The notes beneath the pieces were generated by a model. It searched no databases, was not told the DNA's origin, and was given only the letters and a program-made list of their open reading frames with translations. The translations under genes and the position numbers were made by a program. This document shows, one piece after another, positions 13,698-21,710 of a stretch of 27,928 nucleotides of DNA. The stretch is taken from IMG/VR virus record IMGVR_UViG_3300030012_000346, positions 1 through 27,928 of that record, one strand, 5' to 3'. Position 1 is the first letter of the stretch, and every line of letters begins with the position of its first letter. The stretch is from a virus.

Positions 13698-14323
13698 ATT
13701 ATACAGAAATAACAAATGCGATCAAGGAATATACCGATAACACCGAAACTACTTTTGTTAATAATATTCCTAACTTCGTCAGGCAAACGGAAGAAAGAAT
13801 ATACCGATCTATTCTTATCCCAGAACTCAGAAAGAACGTAACCACATCCCTGACCACAAGTAACAGGTTTTTAGCAAAGCCAACCGATTTCTTAGCTGTG
13901 TTCTCTATTGCTGTTGTAGACGGCAGTAGTAACTACTCTTTCTTGTTACCAAAAGATGTAAACTTTATACGAGAGGCATATCCTGCAACAGGAACAACAG
14001 GACTTCCTTTGTATTATTCTTTGTTTGATGGGGATAACTTTTTGTTAGCTCCTACTCCAGATTCTACATACACGGTGCAACTGCACTATTACTATGATCC
14101 ACCATCTATCGTGACATCCTCTACATCATGGCTTGGTGATAATGCAGAGGCAACTTTGTTATATGGCACATTGGTAGAGGCATATACGTTTATGAAGGGT
14201 GAGGCTGATATAATATCATTCTACAAAACACGTTATGATGAGGCTATGGCAGGATTACAGCAACTTGCTGATGGCAGAAACAAAAGAGATAGTTATAGAA
14301 ACGGTGAAGCAAGGATAATGTAA
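13694..14323 (+). CDS. Head-tail adaptor-like protein (second copy)
   Basis: The 209-residue product looks like a gp4/SU10-type adaptor, which binds under the portal and passes DNA to the tail. It begins with helices, MNYTEITNAIKEYTDNTETT and FVRQTEERIYRSILIPELRK. A beta-rich middle follows (FLAKPTDFLAVFSIAVVDGS; SLFDGDNFLLAPTPDSTYTV). It ends with helices around residues 150-200 (NAEATLLYGTLVEAYTFMKG, then a charged helix). This plan is the usual one for these adaptors. The gene overlaps its neighbours at both ends (ATGA, TAATG). Of the two adaptor-like proteins, this fits the family best. Confidence 0.8.
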   Translation: MNYTEITNAIKEYTDNTETTFVNNIPNFVRQTEERIYRSILIPELRKNVTTSLTTSNRFLAKPTDFLAVFSIAVVDGSSNYSFLLPKDVNFIREAYPATGTTGLPLYYSLFDGDNFLLAPTPDSTYTVQLHYYYDPPSIVTSSTSWLGDNAEATLLYGTLVEAYTFMKGEADIISFYKTRYDEAMAGLQQLADGRNKRDSYRNGEARIM

Positions 14324-14607
14324 TGTTAATGGAACTACCTAAAACACCTATAGTTAATGTACATACAACAGAGAACAGAGGTTTTACACCAGAAGAAATA
14401 GCCAAGAGATGCTCTGATAAAATAGTAGAGGTAAGTGATACAGCTACTCCAGAAGTTAGAGAACAAGCAAGAGCTTTCAAAGAACATCTAGAAAAAGTTA
14501 TAGCGTTTTACATGAAAGAAGCTATAAAATCAGACAGAACAACTATTTACAATGCTATTAAAGATGCAGGACAAGAACAGCTTGCAGAACACATAAGGAG
14601 ACTATAA
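14323..14607 (+). CDS. Conserved small helical protein (TTENRGFTPEEIA type)
   Basis: A 94-residue soluble protein of unknown function. A short extended start (LPKTPIVNVHTTENRGF) leads into helices: TPEEIAKRCSDKIVEVSD, EVREQARAFKEHLEKVIAFY and SDRTTIYNAIKDAGQEQLAE. The family is familiar from marine phages next to tail genes, always without an assigned role. It overlaps both neighbours by one base (TAATG at 14323 and 14607), so it is tightly coupled in the operon. A tail-completion protein or assembly chaperone would suit its size and helical make-up, but this is a guess. Confidence 0.75.
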   Translation: MLMELPKTPIVNVHTTENRGFTPEEIAKRCSDKIVEVSDTATPEVREQARAFKEHLEKVIAFYMKEAIKSDRTTIYNAIKDAGQEQLAEHIRRL

Positions 14608-15038
14608 TGGCTATATCACAGGCAATGTGTACGTCTTTCAAGAAAGAACTACTAGAGGCAAAGCACAACTTTCTAAATAGTGGTGGTAATACTTTTAAAT
14701 TAGCCTTGTATACATCAAGTGCAAGTTTAGACGCAACCACCACAGCGTATACAACAAGTAATGAAGTTTCAGGAACAAACTACACGGCAAAGGGTGGAAC
14801 CTTAACAAGAGTAGACCCAAGTACATCAGGTACAACGGCTCTTACAGATTTTTCCGATCTTACATTTAGCAACGTAACGCTTACAGCTAGAGGAGCGTTA
14901 ATATTTAATGAAGACACTACTGGTGATACATCTGTTTGCGTCTTAGATTTTGGAGCAGATAAGTCGGCATCCTCTGGTGATTTTACAGTTGTATTCCCAA
15001 CGGCTGATTCAAGTAATGCGATAATAAGGATAGCCTAA
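14607..15038 (+). CDS. Probable tail or virion structural protein (AISQAMCTSFKKEL type)
   Basis: The 143-residue product opens with AISQAMCTSFKKELLEAKHN, a helix, then becomes a beta-rich, threonine/serine-rich domain (FKLALYTSSASLDATTTAYT; GALIFNEDTTGDTSVCVLDF). The type is widespread in marine phages, just before the large fibre gene, and is regarded as a structural protein. It has no signal or membrane segment. One-base overlaps on both sides link it to the helical gene and the fibre. Its position suggests it forms part of the base on which the fibres sit, which remains inference. Confidence 0.78.
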   Translation: MAISQAMCTSFKKELLEAKHNFLNSGGNTFKLALYTSSASLDATTTAYTTSNEVSGTNYTAKGGTLTRVDPSTSGTTALTDFSDLTFSNVTLTARGALIFNEDTTGDTSVCVLDFGADKSASSGDFTVVFPTADSSNAIIRIA

Positions 15039-16705
15039 TGGCATTTGTGATTGCAGATAGAGTTCGTGAAACGACAACGACAACAGGTACAGGAACGATC
15101 ACTCTCGCAGGTGCAGTCACTAACTTTGAAACTTTTGCTGCTAATCTATCTAATTCTGATACCACCTATTATGCTATTGTTGATAATACCAATAGTGATT
15201 TTGAGGTTGGTGTAGGAACATTTACAGCTTCTGGCACAACACTATCACGATCTGTTATAGCAAGCTCAAATAGTAATAATCTTGTAAATTTTGGTGCAGG
15301 AACTAAAGATGTATTTATCACAGTGCCTGCCAGTAAGATTGTTGTTGAAGATGGCAGTAACAATGTTGCCATAGGGGGAACTGTAACAGCCACAGCTTTT
15401 AGTGGTAGTGGTGCAGGTCTTACAGGTGTGGATGTAGTAAACGATTCGACTCCTCAGTTGGGAGGAGACTTAGATGCACAGAATAATGACATAGAAAATG
15501 TAGGGTTGATTGAATCAAAGGCAGAAGCAGGAATTTATGGAAGTTCATCATCTCCTGTAGAGTTTACAGTTACTGTTTCTAGCAAAACGTCTGCACATCC
15601 TTACAGTGGGGATGGTAGTGGCAACGCATATTTTATAAACGGTATAGAGTCACCTGCTATAACATTGCATGGGGTAGATTCTACAACGGCAAATTCAGAG
15701 TATCATTATAGGTTCACTCTAAGTTCTAGCGATATGTCTAGTCATCCGTTTAGACTTTATTTAGATGCAGCAAAGAACACAGCGTATACAACAGGGGTCA
15801 CAACAACTAGCACATATCTACAAATAGCCGTAACTAAAGATACTCCTAAGATTTTGTACTATCAGTGTAGCAGTCACGCCTACATGGGTAATTATGCTAT
15901 TGTTTTAGGGTCAACAAACTTTGCTGATGGAAACATCACGAATGTAGGTGACATATCTTTAGATTCTATAAGTCCAGACGCAACAGATATAAACGTAGCC
16001 GTGTCCGATAACTCAGCTACAGCTTTTACAATAAAACAAGGTTCAGATAACTATCTCGTTGTTGATACAGGAAATGGTGGTGAGTCTGTGGCGATAGGCA
16101 CAGGTGTATCAGGAACTGCCATATCCATAGGTCATTCAACATCAGAAACAACGGTAAACGATAATCTTACAGTTACAGGTGATTTAACGGTTAGTGGCAC
16201 AACTACAACTGTGGATACTACAAATACAACCATTAAGGATAGCTTATTAGAGCTAAACAGTGGAGCAACCTCAAACTCTAACGACTGTGGTATAGTTATC
16301 GAAAGAGGTTCAACTGGTGACAATGCCATATTAATGTGGGATGAGAGTGCTGATACATTTGTAGTGGGAACAACTACAGCCACTGGAGCATCTACAGGCA
16401 ACCTAACCGTTACAGACGGAGCTTTACAGGCAGGATCACTAGACATATCTGGTGACGTAGATGTAGATGGAACGCTTGAAGCTGATGCCATGACATTAAA
16501 TGGCACAACGATTACAACTACAGCAACGCTATCAACAGGCATATCAAATGGAAATGTTTTGGTTGCAAATGCAAATATAGTAGATAATGATTTTCTGAGA
16601 GTTGACGGAACAAGCATAGAGGGTTTAAGTGCCTCTGAGCTTTCAACACAAATAGGGGCAGCTACAACAGACGATATTATTGCATTAAGCATAGCGTTAG
16701 GATAA
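15038..16705 (+). CDS. Large tail fibre with a cupredoxin-like domain
   Basis: This 555-residue fibre protein is rich in threonine, serine, glycine and asparagine. Residues 1-160 are a familiar marine-phage fibre N-terminus (AFVIADRVRETTTTTGTG; GDLDAQNNDIENVGLIES). Residues about 176-291 form a distinct domain ending in YYQCSSHAYMGN, with H236 in SSHPFRLYL, C277, H280 and M283. That His...Cys-x2-His-x2-Met set, with strands around it, resembles a type 1 copper site of cupredoxins. Residues about 310-555 are beta-repeat fibre shaft (NLTVTGDLTVSGTTTTVD; GGESVAIGTGVSGTAISI) with a short hydrophobic end. It likely forms a trimeric receptor-binding or shaft fibre. Copper binding is inferred from the motif alone. 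Confidence 0.82.
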   Translation: MAFVIADRVRETTTTTGTGTITLAGAVTNFETFAANLSNSDTTYYAIVDNTNSDFEVGVGTFTASGTTLSRSVIASSNSNNLVNFGAGTKDVFITVPASKIVVEDGSNNVAIGGTVTATAFSGSGAGLTGVDVVNDSTPQLGGDLDAQNNDIENVGLIESKAEAGIYGSSSSPVEFTVTVSSKTSAHPYSGDGSGNAYFINGIESPAITLHGVDSTTANSEYHYRFTLSSSDMSSHPFRLYLDAAKNTAYTTGVTTTSTYLQIAVTKDTPKILYYQCSSHAYMGNYAIVLGSTNFADGNITNVGDISLDSISPDATDINVAVSDNSATAFTIKQGSDNYLVVDTGNGGESVAIGTGVSGTAISIGHSTSETTVNDNLTVTGDLTVSGTTTTVDTTNTTIKDSLLELNSGATSNSNDCGIVIERGSTGDNAILMWDESADTFVVGTTTATGASTGNLTVTDGALQAGSLDISGDVDVDGTLEADAMTLNGTTITTTATLSTGISNGNVLVANANIVDNDFLRVDGTSIEGLSASELSTQIGAATTDDIIALSIALG

Positions 16706-16717
16706 AGGAGAAAACAC

Positions 16718-17173
16718 ATGGCAAATGACGCAATAGCAAGCATACAGGCAACAATACTACCTGATGAGATAGCAAAGACTATCTCTGCTACTATGACGGT
16801 ATCACCAACCGATGACAACGACAAATGGTACTATAAAAAAACAAGTGTATCTAATACAGGCACTGAAGACTTGATAGCAGGTAACTATACGGATTACACA
16901 GCCGTAGATAATGATACAGCACCAACAGCCGTAGCGACAGGCGATAAAGTAAACTTCTTGTTTATTAAAAATATTGACACAAATAGCAGGAGTATCTTTG
17001 TATGTTTTGATGCAGGTACAGCATCTTCAAGTTTATCAGATGCAGTAACCATAGGTCCGAATGAGTTCTTTTGTGCAAGATTACCAAACACAACAGTAGC
17101 TGACATACACGCAATATCATCAGCATCCACAGCAGAGGTCATAGTTTGTGCGTTATTAGATGATGTAGGATAA
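16718..17173 (+). CDS. Small beta-rich tail-region protein
   Basis: Unrecognised beyond a likely virion role. The 151-residue product begins with a short helix-like stretch (NDAIASIQATILPDEIAKTI) and continues as a beta-rich domain, SATMTVSPTDDNDKWYYKKT, then NFLFIKNIDTNSRSIFVCFD and AVTIGPNEFFCARLPNTTVA. The segment about residues 80-150 reads like a compact sandwich domain of the sort seen in small tail proteins. AAAGGAG lies 7 bases before the ATG. It is followed four bases later by another small beta-rich protein with a similar layout, so the two may be partners. No catalytic motif is visible. Confidence 0.68.
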   Translation: MANDAIASIQATILPDEIAKTISATMTVSPTDDNDKWYYKKTSVSNTGTEDLIAGNYTDYTAVDNDTAPTAVATGDKVNFLFIKNIDTNSRSIFVCFDAGTASSSLSDAVTIGPNEFFCARLPNTTVADIHAISSASTAEVIVCALLDDVG

Positions 17174-17177
17174 AAAT

Positions 17178-17507
17178 ATGCCTAATACATTTAAAAACAA
17201 AATAAAGGATGGGAGCAACACATCGGCAAATGCTTTTGCAACGGTGTATACTTGTCCTGCAAGCACTACGACAGTTGTACTAAGCATCAATCTTTGTAAT
17301 ATTACATCAAGTCAGATCAATGCTAAAATAAGATTGGTAGGTGATGAGACAGGGCATCTTGGGTTTAACATACCCATACCTGCACAAAGTGCCTTTGAAT
17401 TTATGGCAGGTAATAAAACCATCATGCAAGCAGGACATAGTTTACAAGTATCTTCTAATACAGCAAACAGCCTTGATACAATCATTGGAATAATGGAGCA
17501 AACATAA
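17178..17507 (+). CDS. Small beta-sandwich-like tail protein
   Basis: A 109-residue protein: TFKNKIKDGSNTSANAFATV, VYTCPASTTTVVLSINLCNI, then KIRLVGDETGHLGFNIPIPA and a strand-rich end (GHSLQVSSNTANSLDTIIGI). The pattern of alternating strands without signal or membrane segment suits a small virion protein. The type is known from marine phages near fibre genes but has no assigned role. The preceding gene ends GTA-GGA-TAA, and that AGGA serves as its ribosome-binding site. Its stop overlaps the next start by one base (TAATG). It may form a collar or fibre-attachment element; this is inference. Confidence 0.7.
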   Translation: MPNTFKNKIKDGSNTSANAFATVYTCPASTTTVVLSINLCNITSSQINAKIRLVGDETGHLGFNIPIPAQSAFEFMAGNKTIMQAGHSLQVSSNTANSLDTIIGIMEQT

Positions 17508-17956
17508 TGCCGTATGTAGGAAGTCAAGTTGGTTCTAGTTTTTCATCAAGACCTGCAACGCAGGAGTTTAACGGAGATAACTCTACAACGGTCTTTACGT
17601 TAAACCAAACTGTTGCTCAAGAAGATATCGTAGTCAGCGTTGACGGTGTAATACAGGAGAGTGTAGACGCATTTACAGTGCCTAATGGTACAAACCTTAC
17701 ATTTACAGAAGCTCCATCAACTGGCACAGGTAATATCTTTGTTATGTATCTTGGTGCAACAGATACAAGCATCACGATACCCACACAGAACAAAGGTACG
17801 TTTAAGAATGGTGGTATGTTTAGAACTAACTCACAAACAGTAGATGTAAATACAACGATAGAAGCAACAGAGAATGCAACAGCTACAGGACCTTTGACAG
17901 TAGCATCTGGTATAACCATCACAGTAAACTCAGGGGGTAATCTAGCAATCATATGA
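17507..17956 (+). CDS. Short tail fibre of the MPYxG type (first copy)
   Basis: The 149-residue protein starts MPYVGSQVGSSFSSRP and has a beta-rich first domain (EFNGDNSTTVFTLNQTVAQE, then DIVVSVDGVIQESVDAFTVP and NIFVMYLGATDTSI), typical of fibre base domains. The last third (NATATGPLTVASGITITVNS) is a short beta-helix-like tip. A second protein with the same plan lies at 20767. Such proteins are frequent in marine phages and are taken as tail fibre or appendage proteins. Its stop overlaps the following C1q-like gene by four bases (ATGA). Exact position in the virion is unknown. Confidence 0.72.
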   Translation: MPYVGSQVGSSFSSRPATQEFNGDNSTTVFTLNQTVAQEDIVVSVDGVIQESVDAFTVPNGTNLTFTEAPSTGTGNIFVMYLGATDTSITIPTQNKGTFKNGGMFRTNSQTVDVNTTIEATENATATGPLTVASGITITVNSGGNLAII

Positions 17957-18459
17957 GCAATCTTCTAGTACAGAATATCAAGCACACGAATGGCACTGTG
18001 GCTCAGACTATTGATAGTAGTGGGAGAACATTAACTCCTGCAAGACCCTCATTTTTTGCTCATAGAACAGCCCAGGGGAATCAGAGTATTACTGGTGGTA
18101 ATTTTACACTAGCACAGTTAAATTTGGTAGAGCATAATATTGGTGGTCACTACAACACATCAACATATAAATTTACGTGTCCTATATCTGGGGTATATCA
18201 TTTTAGTGTTAATTTATACATTTATTCTGCTAACCAAACGGAAGCAAGAATTTATGTAAATGATACTGCAAGATACAGATTTGCTTCTGTAAAATTAGGA
18301 GCAGATAGAAACCCTCATGGGGCAGGAGGTAGCCTTACAATTCAACTTAATGCAAATGATACTGTTAGTGTTTATGGATACGCTAGTTCAAACGCAGACA
18401 TTTATGGTGGAGGTGATGTTTTGACAGCATCATTTTTTAGTGGGTTTTTAGTAGGATAA
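17953..18459 (+). CDS. C1q-like fibre tip protein (first of three)
   Basis: The 168-residue product has a short N-terminal tag, MSNLLVQNIKHTNGT, a linker with TIDSSGR (19-25) and a C1q/TNF-like jelly-roll domain (about 32-168). The domain signature HNIGGHYNTSTYKFTCPISG followed by VYHFSVNLY (61-89) fits the C1q consensus of a folded strand, a ...F..P..G.Y.F... core and a closing strand SFFSGFLVG. C1q-like heads form trimers and bind ligands, so this could be a receptor-binding tip. The tag is shared with five other proteins in this block. The first four bases overlap the previous gene. Confidence 0.78.
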   Translation: MSNLLVQNIKHTNGTVAQTIDSSGRTLTPARPSFFAHRTAQGNQSITGGNFTLAQLNLVEHNIGGHYNTSTYKFTCPISGVYHFSVNLYIYSANQTEARIYVNDTARYRFASVKLGADRNPHGAGGSLTIQLNANDTVSVYGYASSNADIYGGGDVLTASFFSGFLVG

Positions 18460-18462
18460 ACA

Positions 18463-18999
18463 ATGAGTACATTAAGAGTAGACAGCTTACAAGGACAGAC
18501 ACAAGATGGCACTTACAGGTATCTTGTTCAAATGAAACATTTTCAACTAACAACCTCACAAACAGAAACTATTGCAAGTGCAAATGCTGACCAAGCAATA
18601 AGTAATTTTACAGTAAACATAACCCCAACAAAGGCAAACTCAATTATTAAATTAGAAGCACAGCTATTTTTCGAAACTGCAAATGATAATCATGACACTA
18701 TATTCTTTTTTTATAGAGACAATACAAAATTAGCTCACACAGGAACTGTAAGTAATCAAAAAACTGGAATCGCAATGCCTTCAATCGGTTTTCATGGTGA
18801 TGACGATAATTCTACGGCTGAGATGTTGCACATGGGATATTTTGATTCTCCAAATACTACTTCCTCTATAGCATATAAATTAGGAATCAATACAGACGGA
18901 ACTAACAATGTATTTATAAATACAGTATTAGGCACAACCGACCAAAACAATTTTGAAAGAGGAGTATCTTGGATTTCAGCTATGGAGATTGCCCAATGA
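18463..18999 (+). CDS. Fibre protein, EIAQ-ending family (first of three)
   Basis: A 178-residue beta-rich protein. It starts with the tag MSTLRVDSLQGQTQDGT and ends MEIAQ. The middle contains FTVNITPTKANSIIKLEAQL, a strand pair seen in the two related genes (18996 and 21225), then FFFYRDNTKLAHTGTVSNQK and GMF-type strands. The plan (tag, beta sandwich, short hydrophobic end) fits a small appendage protein with a C-terminal interaction domain. Its ribosome-binding site is the AGGA in the end of the previous gene (GTA-GGA-TAA). Function is inferred from company: fibre genes on both sides. Confidence 0.7.
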   Translation: MSTLRVDSLQGQTQDGTYRYLVQMKHFQLTTSQTETIASANADQAISNFTVNITPTKANSIIKLEAQLFFETANDNHDTIFFFYRDNTKLAHTGTVSNQKTGIAMPSIGFHGDDDNSTAEMLHMGYFDSPNTTSSIAYKLGINTDGTNNVFINTVLGTTDQNNFERGVSWISAMEIAQ

Positions 19000-19496
19000 G
19001 TACACTATCAGTAGACACAATACAGGGTAAGACAACAGCAGGAACAGTTCAGATGCCTAGTGGTTCTGTGGTACAACTACAAAGTGCTACTCTCGCAGGT
19101 GCTACTCAATCTACTACTTCAACGAGTTTTACAGACACAGGTCTTACGTTAAATATAACCCCTAAATTTGCAAGCTCTAAAATTTTAGTATTGGTTCATC
19201 ATGGTATATCAATTGCATCCAATACCAACACAAGGGTTGATTTTAGGTGTATAGAGAATGGAAGTTCTACGGAAATTTATAGAATGGACTATCATGGGAA
19301 TGATGGGAATGCTGTATCAAACATTCAAAGAAACATGGGTGGAAGTGGTGTTTTTCAATGTTCAAATACAAATCAATTAACCTTCAAAACACAAGTGCAA
19401 AAAGCAAATTCTGGATCAGGTGAAGCAGGAAATATTTTTTACAATTGGTATAGTCAAAGTATACATACAATTCAAGCACTAGAGGTAGCACAATAG
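18996..19496 (+). CDS. Fibre protein, EIAQ-ending family (second of three)
   Basis: The 166-residue product starts at ATG 18996, overlapping the stop of the previous gene (ATGA); the frame is open further upstream to 18969, but that would run into the end of the preceding gene without a better start. It carries the tag MSTLSVDTIQGKTTAGTVQM, the core LTLNITPKFASSKILVLVHH and the end LEVAQ, the same plan as the genes at 18463 and 21225. The tag is nearly the same as that of its neighbour (MSTLxVD), so a tandem duplication followed by divergence of the domain is likely. An appendage or receptor-contact role is inferred. Confidence 0.72.
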   Translation: MSTLSVDTIQGKTTAGTVQMPSGSVVQLQSATLAGATQSTTSTSFTDTGLTLNITPKFASSKILVLVHHGISIASNTNTRVDFRCIENGSSTEIYRMDYHGNDGNAVSNIQRNMGGSGVFQCSNTNQLTFKTQVQKANSGSGEAGNIFYNWYSQSIHTIQALEVAQ

Positions 19497-19505
19497 GAGA
19501 AAACA

Positions 19506-19919
19506 ATGACAACAATATCAGAAGCATTAATGAGTTTAGGAGTTACAGAGTGGGTTCTTAGAGGAGAGCCTACAAATGAAGAAGAGTTCAACCAGATGTT
19601 TCGTAAGGTTACTGGAGCAGATGCAAATGGTTCAGCAATCGAAAGCTCAGACCCAAAGGACTGGGGTGTAAATTATGCACAGGTAGCAGGGGAAAAGACA
19701 CTACTGCAAAGCCGTGAGCCAATGCGATTGCTTCGTGTAGAACGAGACAGATTACTGGCAGAAACAGATTGGACTGCGTTAGGTGACGTAACCATGTCGA
19801 GTGCTATGAAAACCTATAGACAAGAGCTTAGAGACTTACCTGCAAACTCTGATCCAAAACTAGATAGTAATGGTGCATTAGACATGAGTAGTGTAAAGTT
19901 TCCAACTAAACCAAGCTAG
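19506..19919 (+). CDS. Tail fibre assembly chaperone-like protein
   Basis: The 137-residue product resembles phage tail assembly chaperones (Phage_tail_APC-like). The diagnostic part is RVERDRLLAETDWTALGDVT followed by MSSAMKTYRQELRDLPA (about 77-113), the usual R-DxLL-x-x-DW...YRqxLRdlP pattern. The first half (ALMSLGVTEWVLRGEPTNEE) has an N-terminal domain that resembles those joined to these chaperones. Such proteins help fibres fold and trimerise and are not usually in the final virion. AGGAGA lies upstream of the ATG. It sits in the middle of the fibre block, consistent with serving several fibres. Confidence 0.8.
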   Translation: MTTISEALMSLGVTEWVLRGEPTNEEEFNQMFRKVTGADANGSAIESSDPKDWGVNYAQVAGEKTLLQSREPMRLLRVERDRLLAETDWTALGDVTMSSAMKTYRQELRDLPANSDPKLDSNGALDMSSVKFPTKPS

Positions 19920-19928
19920 GAGTAAGAA

Positions 19929-20498
19929 GTGGCATTAACTAAAGTTAGAGGCGCAGGAGCAGAGGGTCTTACATTATCAAGTACGGCTCTTACCATAGCA
20001 AATGGTTTGACGCTTACAGATGGTAATGTGACACTTGCAAGTGGTCACGGTGTAGACTTTGCAGCTACAAGTGATAGTAATGCTACTATGAGTAATGAGT
20101 TACTTGATGACTATGAAGAGGGAACTTGGACTCCTCAATTTTCTTCTTCTGGTTATACCTATGGCTATGCTAATCAGGTAGGTTTTTATACAAAGGTAGG
20201 ACGTTCGGTGCATATTCAAGGAAGACTAGATACAAATAGTGTCAGTGGTAGTGGAACTAGTTCTGTTGGCATTATAGGTCTTCCCTATCCAACTGCCTCA
20301 TCCTTTGAAGCAGGAATGACTCCTATGCAGGCACAATGGGGGTCAGCAACTGCTAGAGTTATGCTTTATATAGGACCTTCCAGAAGCTATTTAACTTTAT
20401 ATGACAATACTATTAGCACCAACTATGCCTCATTAAAAGGCAATGAACTTGGGTCAAACGATGGCGTAATTTTTACATTTTCATATGTGACAGACTAA
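19929..20498 (+). CDS. Fibre protein with DDYEEGTWTP domain
   Basis: The 189-residue product starts with GTG at 19929, supported by GGAG 7 bases upstream. Residues 1-55 are a fibre-shaft-like leader (SSTALTIANGLTLTDGNVTL). From about residue 58 comes a widely spread tail-tip domain, ELLDDYEEGTWTPQFSSSGY, then YANQVGFYTKVGRSVHIQGR and strands to the end. I know this as a common C-terminal domain of marine phage fibre proteins, though its ligand is unknown. Here the shaft is very short, so it may be a tip that joins another fibre. It follows the assembly chaperone by nine bases. Confidence 0.78.
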   Translation: MALTKVRGAGAEGLTLSSTALTIANGLTLTDGNVTLASGHGVDFAATSDSNATMSNELLDDYEEGTWTPQFSSSGYTYGYANQVGFYTKVGRSVHIQGRLDTNSVSGSGTSSVGIIGLPYPTASSFEAGMTPMQAQWGSATARVMLYIGPSRSYLTLYDNTISTNYASLKGNELGSNDGVIFTFSYVTD

Positions 20499-20518
20499 CA
20501 CCCCATAGGGAGAAATAA

Positions 20519-20767
20519 ATGGCTATAACAAAAGAAGAAATACAAGATAAATTTGAGGTTGTGGGTGACTTCAAAATGATACAAGTGCGAACAGCAACGG
20601 TAATAAAAGAGGATGGTAAGGAAATATCACGTTCTTTTCATCGTCATGTGGTAGCTCCAGACAGCGACAGCACAAACGAAAGTGCAGATGTCAAAGCAAT
20701 GGTGGCACAGTTTCATACAGATGAAGTTAAGAAAGCATACGCTGACCATATAGCAAAGGAAGTCTAA
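20519..20767 (+). CDS. Small protein accompanying fibre genes
   Basis: Unrecognised 82-residue soluble protein. It has a strand-rich middle (FKMIQVRTATVIKEDGKEIS, then RSFHRHVVAPDSDSTNE) and a C-terminal helix (VKAMVAQFHTDEVKKAYADH). Similar small proteins are common next to tail fibre genes in marine phages, which suggests a helper or accessory role in fibre assembly. GGGAGA lies upstream of the ATG. Its stop overlaps the next gene by one base (TAATG). No catalytic residues stand out. Confidence 0.7.
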   Translation: MAITKEEIQDKFEVVGDFKMIQVRTATVIKEDGKEISRSFHRHVVAPDSDSTNESADVKAMVAQFHTDEVKKAYADHIAKEV

Positions 20768-21228
20768 TGCCCTATATAGGAAAAGCACCAAACCAAGGCG
20801 TTAGAACACGCTTCATATACCAAGCCACAGCAGGACAGACATCTTTTAGTGGTTCAGATGCCAATGCAAACGTATTGAGCTACAGCGATGGTGAGTATGT
20901 GGATGTTTATCAGAATGGTGTTTTACTTAAACCTGCAACAGATTACACAGCTACATCAGGCACTACGGCTGTCCTAGTAACAGGGGCATCATTAAATGAT
21001 GTAGTAGAGATTATAGTGTATGACGCTTTCTCTATAGCCAATAGCTACACCAAGTCAGAATCAGATACACGCTATCCTTTTCTTGGAAACGACAGTATAA
21101 TACGAACCAACGGCAACAGTATCACGGCAGACATAACAATACCTAGTGGTACAAACGGATTGTCAGCAGGACCTATAACAGTTACAAACGCTACAATCAC
21201 AGTTAACGGAGTGTATACAATAGTATGA
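20767..21228 (+). CDS. Short tail fibre of the MPYxG type (second copy)
   Basis: The 153-residue protein begins MPYIGKAPNQGVRTRFIYQA and continues QTSFSGSDANANVLSYSDGE, VDVYQNGVLLKPATDYTATS, then VVEIIVYDAFSIANSYTKSE. It is a familiar type of marine-phage fibre protein. The last third (SITADITIPSGTNGLSAGPI) forms a beta-helix-like tip similar to that of the gene at 17507, although the first domain differs in sequence. Two MPYxG proteins in one fibre block suggest duplication or an acquired cassette. It overlaps its neighbours at both ends (TAATG, ATGA). Confidence 0.74.
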   Translation: MPYIGKAPNQGVRTRFIYQATAGQTSFSGSDANANVLSYSDGEYVDVYQNGVLLKPATDYTATSGTTAVLVTGASLNDVVEIIVYDAFSIANSYTKSESDTRYPFLGNDSIIRTNGNSITADITIPSGTNGLSAGPITVTNATITVNGVYTIV

Positions 21229-21710
21229 CCAGTAGATTATTAGTAGATAAGATTGAGGGGAAAAGTACCTCTGGTACTATCAATATCCCAAATCACATTG
21301 TTCAAGTCGTGACACATACTTATTCTACTGCTTTTAGTTGGAATAGTAGTGGAGAAGTCACAACAACGTCTTTCTCAATTACGCCAAAAACAAGTACAAA
21401 TAAAATTCATTTATTTGGAGTATGCCCTCACTATAGTGCAGGGGATAGTAATGCTTGGAGTGCTACTTGGACTAATAATATTTTTAATGGGTCTACCAAA
21501 GTCTTTCAGTCTGAACATGATGGAATAATTACTGGGAACGTGGCTACAACAAGTACAGTTAGTTTTAACTGTCCTATAGCAACTAACGCAACAGCAGGAA
21601 CAACCATAACAATCACTCATAAAGTAAACCTCACATTAGGAACGGCAACGCATCAACTAAATCGTTCACCAAGAACAACAGAATTTATAGTAATGGAGAT
21701 AGCACAGTAA
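21225..21710 (+). CDS. Fibre protein, EIAQ-ending family (third of three)
   Basis: A 161-residue beta-rich protein with the tag MTSRLLVDKIEGKSTSGTIN, the core TSFSITPKTSTNKIHLFGVC and the end VMEIAQ, matching the plan of the genes at 18463 and 18996. It overlaps the MPYxG gene before it (ATGA) and the C1q-like gene after it (TAATG). The three family members differ strongly between tag and end, which suggests that the variable middle faces receptors or other partners. Appendage role is inferred. Confidence 0.7.
   Translation: MTSRLLVDKIEGKSTSGTINIPNHIVQVVTHTYSTAFSWNSSGEVTTTSFSITPKTSTNKIHLFGVCPHYSAGDSNAWSATWTNNIFNGSTKVFQSEHDGIITGNVATTSTVSFNCPIATNATAGTTITITHKVNLTLGTATHQLNRSPRTTEFIVMEIAQ

Noticed and set aside
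16132-16824. Long minus-strand open frame (230 codons) under the large fibre
   Set aside because: It mirrors the Thr/Ser/Val-biased codons of the fibre gene, has no ribosome-binding site, and crosses two plus-strand genes. The same holds for the frames at 25074-25640 and 24768-25022.
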